Shown piece by piece: positions 8,416 to 16,081 of a DNA stretch of 64,000 nucleotides. The stretch is from Amycolatopsis sp. A133 (GTDB lineage: Bacteria; Actinomycetota; Actinomycetes; Mycobacteriales; Pseudonocardiaceae): positions 710,092 to 774,091 of the forward strand of contig NZ_JAVHJU010000004.1 of the NCBI RefSeq assembly GCF_031082405.1, read 5' to 3'. The notes beneath the pieces are model-generated. The model worked only from the letters and a program-made list of their open reading frames with translations. It searched no databases and was not told where the DNA came from. The translations under genes and the position numbers were made by a program. Position 1 is the first letter of the stretch; the number at the start of each line of letters is the position of its first letter.

Positions 8416-9580
8416 GCGTCCGACGGCCGGCCGTGATGTCCCCGCGCCGCTGCCGGGCCTGCTTGGGCATGTTCCAGCCGAGCACCCCGGTGACCTCGCC
8501 GCCGCGGCGGTACTGCGCCACGAACCGGCCGTCCCGCACCGATCCCTCCACAATGGACACTTCACTGTCCGCGAACAGCGTTCCGTGCACGTGGATGCGG
8601 GCGTCGAACTGGTTGGTCCAGAAGCAGGGCACGGGCGTGTACGGCCGGTCTTCGCCGAGGATGTTCCCCGCGACGGCGACCGCCTGCTCGGTGGCGTTGG
8701 TCCGGTTCTCCAGCCGCAGCAACGCGTCGAGTCCTTCGTGGTGCCAGCGGGCGACGTCGCCCGCCGCGTAGATCCCCTCGGCCGCCCGGCACCGGGAGTC
8801 GCAGACGACGCCGTTGTCGCACCGCACTCCGCTGCCCGCCAGCCATTCCGTCGCCGGCGCGGCACCGAAGGCGACCACAACGACACCGGCGGGCAGCACC
8901 TCGCCCGAGGCCAGGCGCACTCCGGCGACCCGGCCGTCGCCGGCCACCAGGCCGGTCACCGCGGAGCCCAGCCGGAGCTCGACCCCGCGAGCGGCGTGCA
9001 GCTCGGCGAGCAGGCCCGCGACGAGGGGCCCGAACTGGCAGGCCAGCGGCGCGGGCTGGGGACCGGCCAGGGTGACCGGCACCCCCGCCGCGCACGCGGT
9101 GGCGGCGATCTCCGCGCCGAGCACCCCGTCCCCGACGACCACCACCCGCTTGCCCGGCGTGAGGTCCGCGCGCAGGGCCAGCGCGTCGTCGAGGGTGCGC
9201 AGCACGTGGACCCCGGCGAGGCCGTCCTGCCCGGGCAGGGTGCGCGGCCGCAGCCCGGTGGCGAGCACGACCGAGTCCGCGGTCAGGACCCGCCCGGCCG
9301 CGGTGTGGACGGTCCGCGCGCGAGCGTCCAGCCGCACCGCGGGATCGCCGAGGACGAACTCGGTGTCCAACGCGGACAGCGCGCCGGGCGTCCGCAGCCG
9401 CGCCTGCTCGGGGGTCCAGCTCCCGCCGAGGACCTGCTTCGACAGCGGCGGCCGGTCGTAGGGCAGGTGCCCCTCGGCGCCCAGCACGGTCAACCGCCCG
9501 GCGTACCCCTTGCGGCGCAAGGCTTCCACGGTCGCGAGCCCGGCGGCCGAGGCGCCGACGACCAGGACGTCGCCGGTCAT
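8402..9580 (-). CDS. Ferredoxin reductase of the P450 operon (FAD/NAD-dependent)
   Basis: A 392-residue pyridine-nucleotide oxidoreductase of the rubredoxin/putidaredoxin reductase type. It has an N-terminal FAD Rossmann motif (VVGASAAGLATVEALRRKG, with GASAAG replacing GxGxxG), a second dinucleotide fold for NAD(P)H (VVVVGDGVLGAEIA, near 145-160), and the FAD-contact motif IYAAGDVARW near 275. A C-terminal reductase domain follows. The ATG overlaps the ferredoxin stop. It should pass electrons from NAD(P)H to the ferredoxin encoded just upstream and then to the P450. Its 3' end overlaps glmS on the other strand. Confidence 0.93.
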   Translation of the reverse strand: MTGDVLVVGASAAGLATVEALRRKGYAGRLTVLGAEGHLPYDRPPLSKQVLGGSWTPEQARLRTPGALSALDTEFVLGDPAVRLDARARTVHTAAGRVLTADSVVLATGLRPRTLPGQDGLAGVHVLRTLDDALALRADLTPGKRVVVVGDGVLGAEIAATACAAGVPVTLAGPQPAPLACQFGPLVAGLLAELHAARGVELRLGSAVTGLVAGDGRVAGVRLASGEVLPAGVVVVAFGAAPATEWLAGSGVRCDNGVVCDSRCRAAEGIYAAGDVARWHHEGLDALLRLENRTNATEQAVAVAGNILGEDRPYTPVPCFWTNQFDARIHVHGTLFADSEVSIVEGSVRDGRFVAQYRRGGEVTGVLGWNMPKQARQRRGDITAGRRTLTPR

Positions 9581-9777
9581 CCCGCCTCGCTGACCGAGAT
9601 CGCGACGCCCGGGCACACGCTCGCCGCCTCGCGGACGACCCCGTGCAGCCCTTCGCCGGGGTGCTCGTCGAGCAGGACGACGATGCCGTCGTCGTCGCGC
9701 TGGTCGAACACGTCCGGCGCGAGCATGACGCAGGTGCCGGCGCCGCAGCACTTGGCTTCGTCCACGGTGACCTTCAT
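9577..9777 (-). CDS. Single-cluster [3Fe-4S]-type ferredoxin
   Basis: A 66-residue ferredoxin. Cys10, Cys16 and Cys55 (in CPG) are the expected cluster ligands; the fourth position of a 4Fe cluster is Ala13, so a [3Fe-4S] cluster is likely. Cys11 is an extra cysteine. Such ferredoxins are the usual redox partners of actinobacterial P450s. The gene sits between the TetR gene and the reductase gene with overlapping start and stop codons on both sides, so the redox proteins are translated together. Confidence 0.93.
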   Translation of the reverse strand: MKVTVDEAKCCGAGTCVMLAPDVFDQRDDDGIVVLLDEHPGEGLHGVVREAASVCPGVAISVSEAG

Positions 9778-10424
9778 GGCTGATCCTTTCGGTGGGGTTG
9801 CTTCGTGACCGGCGCGAGCCAGAGCCCGGCCAGTGCGTCGGTGAGGCCCGTGGCGGTCTCGCGCCAGCCGTCCCTCGGGGTGCCCGCGCCTTCGGCGAGG
9901 GCGCGTTCCCGCTCGGCCATCGCGTGCACCAGCACGAGCCGGGTGACGTCGTTGCGTTCGGCGCGGGCTTCGGCGGGCAGCCCGGGCAGGCACCGGTAGA
10001 GCCCCGAGACGGTCCGCACCAGTGACGGGGACGTCAGCGTCTCCTCGATGATGACCGTGCGCAGCGACGGCTCGGTCGTCACCTGGGCGGCGAACCGGGC
10101 GAACCAGGTGGGCGCGCCCAGCTCGGCCAGGTGCTCGGTCGTGGGGTACACCAGGCACCCGAGCCAGTCCCGCAGCGGCGAGTGGCCGCCGACGCCGCCG
10201 AGCCGGTGGCGGCGCAGCCGTTCGATCGGCCCGGTGTGCTTGCGGACGATGGCCCGCACCAGCTCGGCCCGGGTGCCGAAGTGGTAACCCACGGCGGTGT
10301 TGTTGCCCTGTCCGGCGGCCTCGCTGATCTGCCGGTTCGAAACGGCGAGCACGCCGTGTTCGGCGTAGAGCCGTTCCGCCGTCGCCAGGATCAGCTCCCG
10401 CGTCGCCTGCGCCCGGTCCGTCAC
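9774..10424 (-). CDS. TetR-family repressor inside the P450 operon
   Basis: A 216-residue TetR protein starting at GTG 10424 (GTGA overlap with the P450 stop). The N-terminal HTH is at about 5-55: ELILATAERLYAEHGVLAVS, then a recognition region containing GNNTAVGYHF. The C-terminal half is a ligand-binding helical domain with no family-specific mark. It is co-transcribed between the P450 and its ferredoxin. A perfect 10-bp-armed palindrome at 11684-11707, upstream of the operon, is the natural candidate operator. That would make the operon self-repressed and possibly induced by the P450 substrate. Confidence 0.92.
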   Translation of the reverse strand: MTDRAQATRELILATAERLYAEHGVLAVSNRQISEAAGQGNNTAVGYHFGTRAELVRAIVRKHTGPIERLRRHRLGGVGGHSPLRDWLGCLVYPTTEHLAELGAPTWFARFAAQVTTEPSLRTVIIEETLTSPSLVRTVSGLYRCLPGLPAEARAERNDVTRLVLVHAMAERERALAEGAGTPRDGWRETATGLTDALAGLWLAPVTKQPHRKDQP

Positions 10425-11629
10425 CAGCGGACGGGCAGTTCCCGCAGCCCGCCGACGGCGAGCCCCTCGACCCGGCGCAGCTCGGCCGCCGGAACGGCCA
10501 GCTCGAGGGTCGGCAGCTTGCGCAGCAGCACTTCCAGGACGACCTGCAGCTCGGTGCGGGCCAGCGGCTGCCCGAGGCACGCGTGCGCACCGGCCCCGAA
10601 GGCCAGGTGCGGGTTCGGGCTGCGGGTCAGGTCCATTTCGGCGGCGTTCTCGAAGGCGCTCTCGTCGCGGTTGGCCGCGGCCATGCTGCACATCGCGGTG
10701 GTGCCCGCGGGCAGCACCGTGCCGCCGACCTCGAACTCTTCGGTGAGGTAGCGCTGCATGCCCACGCCCGCGTTCGCGTCCGCCCGCAGGGCCTCCTCGA
10801 CCGCCGTGCGCACCAGCGAGGGGTCGGCGAGCAGCCGTTCCCACCGGCTGCGGTCGGCCAGCAGCATCGCCGTCATCTTCGCGATCATGTTCGCGGTGGT
10901 TTCGTGCCCGGCGATGAGCAGGCCGATGCCGGTGGCGGTCAGCATCGCGTCGGACCAGCCGGCACCCTCGGCGATCAGCGCGCTCAGGATGTCCTCGCCG
11001 GGCTCGGCCCGCTTGTTCGCGATGTGCCCGCCCATGTACCGGCCGAACTCCGCCTGCGCCGCGTCGAACTCGGCCTGGGTGTAGCGGGTCATGCTGAGCA
11101 TGACGTCGGACCAGTGGGCGAACTGGTCGCGGTCGGCGTCCGGCACGCCGAGCATGTCGCAGATGACCCAGACCGGCAGCGGGAAGGCCAGGCCGGCCTT
11201 GAGGTCGCCGGGCGCGCCCTTGGCGACCATTTCGTCGATGAGCTGCCCGGCCATCGCCGCCATGCCCGGGCGCAGCGCGTTCATCCGCTTGGCGGTGAAC
11301 CACTTCCCGAGCAGGCGCCGCCACTTCAGGTGCGCCTCGCCGTGCTGCGGGAGCACGGACGCCATCTCGCTGTTGAACACCCCGCCCGATTCGGTGTCCG
11401 CGACGCGGGCCGCGTTGTCCGCCGGGGTCGGCCGGGTGAACCGCGGGTCGGACAGGACGCTCTTGACGTCGTCGTAGCGGGTGATCAGCGCGGCCTCGTC
11501 CCCGCTGGCCAGCGCGACGCGCGCGACCGGGCACTTCGCGCGGAACTCGGCCCACTCGGCCGGCGGCTCCAGCGCCGCGGCGGCCTCGAACGGGAAACGC
11601 GGCAGCGGGTCGGTGTGGCTTGGCGTCAT
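10421..11629 (-). CDS. Cytochrome P450
   Basis: A complete 402-residue bacterial class I P450. The I-helix motif is IAGHETTANM (oxygen activation, with the acid-threonine pair ETT). The K-helix ExxR is in EEALRAD, and the heme-binding loop is FGAGAHACLGQPLA with the cysteine at about 351. The ATG at 11629 has GGGAGG six nucleotides upstream. It heads an operon that also encodes its regulator, ferredoxin and reductase, so a full electron-transfer chain is present. The substrate is unknown; no biosynthetic gene adjoins it, so a xenobiotic or self-standing oxidation role is plausible. Confidence 0.96.
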   Translation of the reverse strand: MTPSHTDPLPRFPFEAAAALEPPAEWAEFRAKCPVARVALASGDEAALITRYDDVKSVLSDPRFTRPTPADNAARVADTESGGVFNSEMASVLPQHGEAHLKWRRLLGKWFTAKRMNALRPGMAAMAGQLIDEMVAKGAPGDLKAGLAFPLPVWVICDMLGVPDADRDQFAHWSDVMLSMTRYTQAEFDAAQAEFGRYMGGHIANKRAEPGEDILSALIAEGAGWSDAMLTATGIGLLIAGHETTANMIAKMTAMLLADRSRWERLLADPSLVRTAVEEALRADANAGVGMQRYLTEEFEVGGTVLPAGTTAMCSMAAANRDESAFENAAEMDLTRSPNPHLAFGAGAHACLGQPLARTELQVVLEVLLRKLPTLELAVPAAELRRVEGLAVGGLRELPVRW

Positions 11630-11683
11630 GGCGGGCCTCCCGTTGGTGAATGTCCCTTGTCCCGAGCATGGCGATGATCCGTG

Positions 11684-11707
11684 ATTAAGTCAAGCAGTTG
11701 ACTTAAT
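11684..11707. promoter_or_regulatory. Palindromic operator over the P450 operon promoter
   Basis: The perfect arms ATTAAGTCAA and TTGACTTAAT are separated by GCAG. On the minus strand the right end supplies TTGACT, followed 17 nt later by a weak CATGCT, so the palindrome covers the likely -35 box. The P450 start is 55 bp away. A TetR regulator bound here would block transcription. Confidence 0.8.
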
Positions 11708-11724
11708 AGCTCGGCACGGGATGC

Positions 11725-11778
11725 CGCGAATGACTCATTCGGGACGTCGGAGGTCGCGAATGAGTCATTCGCGACCTC
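11725..11778. repeat. Palindromic intergenic repeat, GAATGA-TCATTC family, copy 1
   Basis: There are two units. The second (11750-11778) is a perfect inverted repeat with 14-bp arms around a central G. The first (11725-11743) is a shorter and imperfect version. The core is CGCGAATGA / TCATTCGCG. A second copy lies at 59690-59746. It sits between the P450 promoter and the end of the gene at 11794. Confidence 0.85.
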
Positions 11779-11793
11779 GGCGCGGACGGGCGG

Positions 11794-12228
11794 CTACTCG
11801 CGCTCGACCTTGCGCAAGCCCCCTGCCGGCGTCCACCACTCGACGACCAGCAGCGTGGCCGCCTCGTTCAGGTGCGTGTGCACAACCTCGGCGACGTCGG
11901 CCTCGAACCGCTCGCCGTCTTCGGTGCGCACCCGCCCGGAGATCTTGGCTTCGCCCGGCCACTGCGCCTCGGCGCCCTCGACCGGGTCGACCGTCGCGCT
12001 GTGCAGCGCGAACCGCGGGTCCCGCCGCAGGTCCGCACCCTTGCGCGCGTTCGGCATCGAGCCGAAGACGAGCTCACCGCCTTCGAAGGTCGTTTCGATC
12101 CCCGAGATCCGCGGCGATCCGTCCGCCCGCAGGGTCGCGATCGTCTTGTGCTTGTGCGCGTCGAACAGCGTCCGCACCCGCTGCGCGAACTCCGGCTCCG
12201 CCGCTTCGAACTCCCGCCACGCCGTCAT
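11794..12228 (-). CDS. Pyridoxamine 5'-phosphate oxidase-like flavin- or F420-binding protein
   Basis: A 144-residue split-barrel protein. The pattern HKHKTIATLRADGSPRISGI near 25-45, followed by a beta-barrel with GELVFGSMPNARKGADLRRD, is typical of small PNPOx-like or F420-dependent reductase-type proteins of actinobacteria. A C-terminal VVEWWTPAGGLRKVERE follows. The ATG overlaps the TGA of the upstream TetR gene, so the two are co-translated. The cofactor and substrate cannot be told apart from sequence alone. Confidence 0.8.
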   Translation of the reverse strand: MTAWREFEAAEPEFAQRVRTLFDAHKHKTIATLRADGSPRISGIETTFEGGELVFGSMPNARKGADLRRDPRFALHSATVDPVEGAEAQWPGEAKISGRVRTEDGERFEADVAEVVHTHLNEAATLLVVEWWTPAGGLRKVERE

Positions 12229-12797
12229 GCGTCCATGGTCCCGCACCGCAGCCCCGCAACGAGGAGCTTCACCATCCTCCGCGCGTCGTACCGGGGGTCG
12301 TCTGCGCCGATGCAGAGGTTGCCGACCCCGCGCATGAGGTCCAAGGGCGCCACGCCGGCCCGGACCTCGCCGGTCGCGACCGCCGCGGCCAGCAACTGCG
12401 CGCACACCGGCACCAGACGGTCGAGGAAGTAGGCGTGCAGCGCCTCGAAACCGGCGTTGTCGGACTGGAGCGCCCCGGCGAGCCCGTGCTTGGTCACCAA
12501 GAAGTCCACGAACAGGTCGATCCACTGCGTCAGCGCGACGTACGGCGATTCGTGCGAAGCCAGCAGCGCCGGTCCCGCCTCCGCGCAGGCCTCCACCTGG
12601 TGCCGGAAGACCGCGATGACCAGGTCCGCCCGGGTCGGGAAGTGGCGGTAGACGGTGCCCATCCCGACCCCGGCCTCGGCCGCGATGTCGCGCACCGGCG
12701 CGTCCACCCCGGACGCGACGAAGACCGCGGCCGCCGCGTCCAGCAGCACCTTTTTGTTGCGCCGGGCATCCGCCCGCTTGGGCTTGTGCTCGCCCAC
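12225..12797 (-). CDS. TetR-family regulator
   Basis: A 190-residue protein starting at GTG 12797, which has GGGAGG four to five nucleotides upstream. The HTH is at about 15-60 (LLDAAAAVFVASGVDAPVRD, then a helix with VGMGTVYRHF). The C-terminal domain resembles the SbtR/YxaF-type ligand domain (QWIDLFVDFLVTKHGLAGAL). It faces the aldo-keto reductase gene. Two related 15-bp palindromes lie in the shared promoter region. It therefore probably represses both itself plus the PNPOx-like gene and the reductase operon. Confidence 0.92.
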   Translation of the reverse strand: MGEHKPKRADARRNKKVLLDAAAAVFVASGVDAPVRDIAAEAGVGMGTVYRHFPTRADLVIAVFRHQVEACAEAGPALLASHESPYVALTQWIDLFVDFLVTKHGLAGALQSDNAGFEALHAYFLDRLVPVCAQLLAAAVATGEVRAGVAPLDLMRGVGNLCIGADDPRYDARRMVKLLVAGLRCGTMDA

Positions 12798-12818
12798 CGA
12801 TCCTCCCGGGTGGCTAAG

Positions 12819-12857
12819 CGGAACATTGTTCCGTATGGTTAGCGGAGCAACGTTCCG
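12819..12857. promoter_or_regulatory. Two TetR-type operators between the divergent genes
   Basis: CGGAACATTGTTCCG (12819-12833) is a perfect palindrome. CGGAGCAACGTTCCG (12843-12857) matches it at 12 of 15 positions. Centres are 24 bp apart. They fill the 90-bp gap between the TetR and aldo-keto reductase starts. Confidence 0.7.
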
Positions 12858-12887
12858 GTTGCTCATCTTGCCACGGAGGCACTCCCC

Positions 12888-13910
12888 ATGCAGTACCGCA
12901 CCTTGGGCCGCACCGGTGTCCAGGTCAGCACCCTCGCGCTCGGCGCGATGAACTTCGGCGCCATCGGAAACACCACCCAGGACGAGGCCACCGCCATCGT
13001 CGACGCCGCGCTCGAAGCCGGCATCAACCTGATCGACACCGCCGACATGTACGGCCAGGGCGAGTCGGAGGTGATGGTCGGCAAGGCGATCGCCGGCCGC
13101 CGCGACGACATCGTGCTGGCCACGAAGGCGACCATGCCCATGGGCGACGAGCGCAACCACCGCGGCAATTCGCGCCGCTGGCTGGTCACCGCGCTCGACG
13201 ACAGCCTGCGCCGCCTCGGCGTCGACCACGTCGACCTCTACCAGATCCACCGGTGGGACCCCGCCACGAGCGACGAGGAAGCGCTTTCCGCGCTGACCGA
13301 CCTGCAGCGCGCGGGCAAGATCCGGTACTTCGGGTCCTCGACGTTCCCCGCGTACCGCATCGTCCAGGCGCAGTGGGCCGCCCGCGAGCACCACCTCGGC
13401 CGGTACGTCACCGAGCAGCCCAGCTACTCGATCCTGCAGCGCGGCATCGAAGCCCACGTGCTGCCCGTGACCGAGGAGTACGGGCTCGGCGTGCTCGCGT
13501 GGAGCCCGCTGGCTTCGGGCTGGCTGTCGGGCGCGGTCCGCGCGGGCCGGGAGATCAGCACCAACCGCGCGAAGGTCCTGCCGCAGCGCTTCGACCTCGA
13601 CCTCCCCGCCAACCGGGCGCGGCTCGACGCCGTCGAGAAGCTCACCAAGATCGCCGAGCAGGCCGGGTTGACGCTGATCCAGCTCGCGCTCGGTTTTGTC
13701 ACCGCGCACCCCGGCGTGACGAGCGCGCTCATCGGCCCGCGGACGCCGGAGCACCTGCGCTCGCAGCTCGAGGCCGCCGACACGGTGCTGCCCGCCGACG
13801 TGCTCGACGAGCTCGACGCCGTCGTCGCCCCCGGCACCGACCTGGCCCCGGGCGAGAAGTTCGACACCCCGCCGGCCCTGCTCGACCCGGCCCTGCGGCG
13901 GCGGCGATGA
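12888..13910 (+). CDS. Aldo/keto reductase
   Basis: A 340-residue NADPH-dependent TIM-barrel reductase. The catalytic tetrad is recognisable: Asp in NLIDTADMYG, Tyr in the same motif, Lys in VLATKA, and His in YQIHRWD. GSSTFPAYRIV and the C-terminal SALIGPRTPEHL are cofactor-binding segments. It resembles the YajO/general-stress AKR group. The start has GGAGGCACTCCCC upstream. It diverges from a TetR gene with palindromic operators between them, and it overlaps the next gene by ATGA, so both are probably induced together. Confidence 0.93.
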   Translation: MQYRTLGRTGVQVSTLALGAMNFGAIGNTTQDEATAIVDAALEAGINLIDTADMYGQGESEVMVGKAIAGRRDDIVLATKATMPMGDERNHRGNSRRWLVTALDDSLRRLGVDHVDLYQIHRWDPATSDEEALSALTDLQRAGKIRYFGSSTFPAYRIVQAQWAAREHHLGRYVTEQPSYSILQRGIEAHVLPVTEEYGLGVLAWSPLASGWLSGAVRAGREISTNRAKVLPQRFDLDLPANRARLDAVEKLTKIAEQAGLTLIQLALGFVTAHPGVTSALIGPRTPEHLRSQLEAADTVLPADVLDELDAVVAPGTDLAPGEKFDTPPALLDPALRRRR

Positions 13911-14770
13911 GCCCCAGTTTCGGCATCATGACCCCGCCGATGCAGGTGGGCTACGACGAGGTCCTGCGTGTCTGGCAGGAGGCCGACACGGTGCCGGAGA
14001 TCGAGCACGCGTGGCTGTTCGACCACCTCATGCCGATCGGCGGCGACCCGGACGGCCCCATCTTCGAGGGCTGGACGCTGCTTTCGGCCCTGGCGGCCCA
14101 GACCCGGCGCCTGCGCGTCGGCCTGCTCGTGACGAGCAACCGCTTCCGCCCGCCGGCCGTGCTGGCGAAGATCGCCACGACGGTCGACATCGTTTCGGGC
14201 GGACGGCTCGACTTCGGCATCGGCGCGGGTTCCCGCCCGAGCCACCCGCTGGCCCGGCGCGAGTACGACGCGCACGGCCTGCCGTACCACGGCCAGGCGG
14301 ACGCGGTCGCGGCCTTGGCCGAAGCGTGCACAGTGATCCGTCGCTTGTGGACATCAACGGAACCGTTCGACTTCGACGGCTCGCACGTCCGCCTGACCGG
14401 AGCGCTCGGCAATCCCCGGCCCGTCCAGCACCCCCACCCGCCGATCATGATCGGCGGCCGGGCGAGCGCAACACTGCGCGTGGTGGCCGAGCACGCCAAC
14501 CTGTGGAACATCCCGGGCGGCGGCGACATCGAGGACCTCGCGGGCCGCAGCCGGCTGCTCGACAGGTATTGCGAGGAGATCGGCCGCGACCCGGGCGAGA
14601 TCACCCGGTCGATCTTCCTGCCGGTGGACTACGAGCACCCCGACGTGACGCGGGGGAAGATCGCCGAGGCGGTGGAGGCGGGCTTCGGGCATTTTGTGCT
14701 GGGGCTGGCGAACCCGTACCCGGACGGGGTGGCGAAGTGGGTGGCGGATGAGCTGATCCGCCGCACGTGA
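13907..14770 (+). CDS. LLM-class (luciferase-like) flavin- or F420-dependent oxidoreductase
   Basis: A 287-residue TIM-barrel protein of the bacterial luciferase-like family. Typical segments are AWLFDHLMPIGG, LRVGLLVTSNRFRPPAVLAK, DIVSGGRLDFGIGAG, and PPIMIGGRASATLRVVAEHA. The cofactor could be FMN or F420; the sequence here does not settle it. The gene overlaps the aldo-keto reductase stop by ATGA and probably shares its TetR control. It ends the operon; a large inverted repeat begins 15 bp downstream. Confidence 0.9.
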   Translation: MSPSFGIMTPPMQVGYDEVLRVWQEADTVPEIEHAWLFDHLMPIGGDPDGPIFEGWTLLSALAAQTRRLRVGLLVTSNRFRPPAVLAKIATTVDIVSGGRLDFGIGAGSRPSHPLARREYDAHGLPYHGQADAVAALAEACTVIRRLWTSTEPFDFDGSHVRLTGALGNPRPVQHPHPPIMIGGRASATLRVVAEHANLWNIPGGGDIEDLAGRSRLLDRYCEEIGRDPGEITRSIFLPVDYEHPDVTRGKIAEAVEAGFGHFVLGLANPYPDGVAKWVADELIRRT

Positions 14771-14785
14771 CCCAACAAAGGAGCA

Positions 14786-14924
14786 GGGTGGCCATCCCGT
14801 CGCCTGAGGCCGTCGAATCACCTTGAGCCGGGCCCGCAACCCAAGGGCAAAGGCGAGCCGAAGACGCAAGCTTGCGGGCCCGGCTCAAAGTGATAGGCCT
14901 CAATCAGGCGACGGGATGACCACC
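14786..14924. repeat. Large imperfect inverted repeat (about 54-bp arms)
   Basis: The left arm (14786-14839) pairs with the right arm (14872-14924). Arm ends are GGGTGGCCATCCCGTCGCC against GGCGACGGGATGACCACCC, and the inner ends are GAGCCGGGCCCGCAA against TTGCGGGCCCGGCTC. The right arm has a few inserted or changed bases in the middle, and the loop is 32 nt. It lies in the 387-bp gene-free stretch 14771-15157, which holds no convincing coding frame. It may be a strong terminator, a structured RNA or a small non-autonomous element; no target-site duplication was seen. Confidence 0.75.
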
Positions 14925-15051
14925 CAGCGGCCCCAACGACAACGTGAGAGGACCACGCTCCTGGTGGTCTTCCCGGAGCCTGCCCGTCCGGCGAGGACAG
15001 TCTTTTGATTCTGCTGCGTCTTGTCACGTCTGCCGCGGCAGAGGCGGGTCC

Positions 15052-15110
15052 GACCTCCCCCGCCCCTCCGGTGGGAGTTTCAGCGGCTGGGATGAGGGGC
15101 GGGGGAGGTC
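15052..15110. terminator. GC-rich hairpin before the MarR gene end
   Basis: Perfect 17-bp arms (15052-15068 and 15094-15110; GACCTCCCCCGCCCCTC and its complement) surround a 25-nt loop. It lies 48 bp beyond the MarR stop and is a plausible terminator for that gene. Confidence 0.6.
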
Positions 15111-15157
15111 TGGTGACGTCGTGGTCGCCCTGCGGCGGGTGGCCGGCCACCTCGCGA

Positions 15158-15574
15158 TCAGTCCGCGTTCGCCAGGTGGGCCAGCGCCGACCGCAGCAGC
15201 CGCCGGGTCTCCGGCGGCAAGCCCGCCAGCTTGCGCTCCTCCACCTCGCGGATCGCGTCCCGGACCGCCGCGTGGCGGCGGATTCCCTCCTGCGTCAGGC
15301 GGACCACCCGGGCGCGGCGGTCGGCCGGGCCGGGCTCGCGGGCGACCAGCCCGGCCGCTTCGAGGCCGTCCAGCAGGGCGATCAACCGGGTCTTGTCGTA
15401 GCGGATCTGCTGGGCCAGCACCAGCTGGCTCGGCGCCGCGCCGGGAGCCAGTGCCGACAGCACCACGTACTGCCACATCGAGAGGCCGTGGCGCTCCAGC
15501 ACGGGCCGCTCGGCTTCGGCCAGGTTGCGTCCCGCCCCGGCGCAGAGGGCTCCGAGATCGTCGTCCTCGTTCAC
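15158..15574 (-). CDS. MarR-family regulator
   Basis: A 138-residue winged-helix regulator. The recognition region includes LAQQIRYDKTRLIALLDGLE and the wing AGLVAREPGPADRRARVVRL, with the DRR motif usual in MarR proteins. GTG 15574 is taken as the start because the protein then begins just before the first helix; its ribosome binding site is weak. It diverges from the SRPBCC gene with 53 bp between the starts. It probably represses that gene and itself. The ligand is unknown. Confidence 0.9.
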   Translation of the reverse strand: MNEDDDLGALCAGAGRNLAEAERPVLERHGLSMWQYVVLSALAPGAAPSQLVLAQQIRYDKTRLIALLDGLEAAGLVAREPGPADRRARVVRLTQEGIRRHAAVRDAIREVEERKLAGLPPETRRLLRSALAHLANAD

Positions 15575-15591
15575 CGGCGGGATTTTACGCG

Positions 15592-15620
15592 TGGACAAAT
15601 CATAAGCACCTGCGTATCGT
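15592..15620 (+). promoter_or_regulatory. Promoter of the SRPBCC gene, probably leaderless
   Basis: TGGACA, a 17-nt spacer and TATCGT form a good vegetative promoter. The -10 box ends 7 nt before the ATG at 15628, so transcription probably starts at or very near the start codon. The partly symmetric TACGC...GCGTA around it could be the MarR operator. Confidence 0.55.
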
Positions 15621-15627
15621 TTTGCCC

Positions 15628-16029
15628 ATGACACTGGGACGAGCCGAAACACGCACCATCTCCGTCGCCGCGCCGCCCGCGCGGGTCGTCGAATACCTGG
15701 CCGATCCGCGCCACCTCCCCGAGTGGGCACCGGGGTTCGCCACCGCCGTCGACCACGACCACGACGACATCTGGCGCGTCCACACCGAAGGCGGCCCGCA
15801 GCGGGTGGCCGTGCGGGTGGCGGCCGACCACGGCGTCGTCGACGTCGTCAGCGCCGACGCCCCGCACCTGGGCCTGTTCACCCGCGTGGTGCCGAACCTG
15901 ACCGGCGCCGAGCTGATCTTCAGCCTGTTCTTCCCCGAGGACACCGAGCCCGCGGCGGTCGACGCGCAGATGGCGGTCGTCGGCGAGGAGCTGCGAGCCG
16001 TGCGCGAGCGCGTCGAAAGCGGCCGGTGA
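15628..16029 (+). CDS. SRPBCC (START-like) family protein
   Basis: A 133-residue helix-grip protein. The family opening RTISVAAPPARVVEYLADPR, with HLPEWAPGF after it, is the classic polyketide-cyclase/START-like N-terminus. A C-terminal long helix (AAVDAQMAVVGEELRAVRER) closes the cavity. Such proteins bind hydrophobic ligands; the ligand here is unknown. It is divergent from a MarR regulator, and a hairpin follows its stop. The start codon lies almost at the predicted transcription start. Confidence 0.85.
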   Translation: MTLGRAETRTISVAAPPARVVEYLADPRHLPEWAPGFATAVDHDHDDIWRVHTEGGPQRVAVRVAADHGVVDVVSADAPHLGLFTRVVPNLTGAELIFSLFFPEDTEPAAVDAQMAVVGEELRAVRERVESGR

Positions 16030-16043
16030 ACGCCGCCGGCCAC

Positions 16044-16076
16044 CGGGTGGGTGGCAGGTACCCCGCCACCCACCCG
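16044..16076. terminator. Bidirectional hairpin terminator
   Basis: The perfect 12-bp arms CGGGTGGGTGGC and GCCACCCACCCG enclose a 9-nt loop. They lie in the 52-bp gap between two convergent genes. Confidence 0.8.
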
Positions 16077-16081
16077 CGGGG

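Noticed and set aside
5302..8886. Very long open frame on the minus strand opposite dapA-like, the small gene and glmS
   Set aside because: It lies antisense to well-supported genes with intact catalytic motifs. Its translation is repetitive and rich in Arg/Gly/Asp/Val without a recognisable domain. It is a by-product of GC-biased third positions.
11731..11770. TGAGTCATTC-like core read as a regulator-binding site
   Set aside because: The same core recurs as a double palindrome at 59690-59746, away from any promoter, so a repeat element explains it better than an operator.
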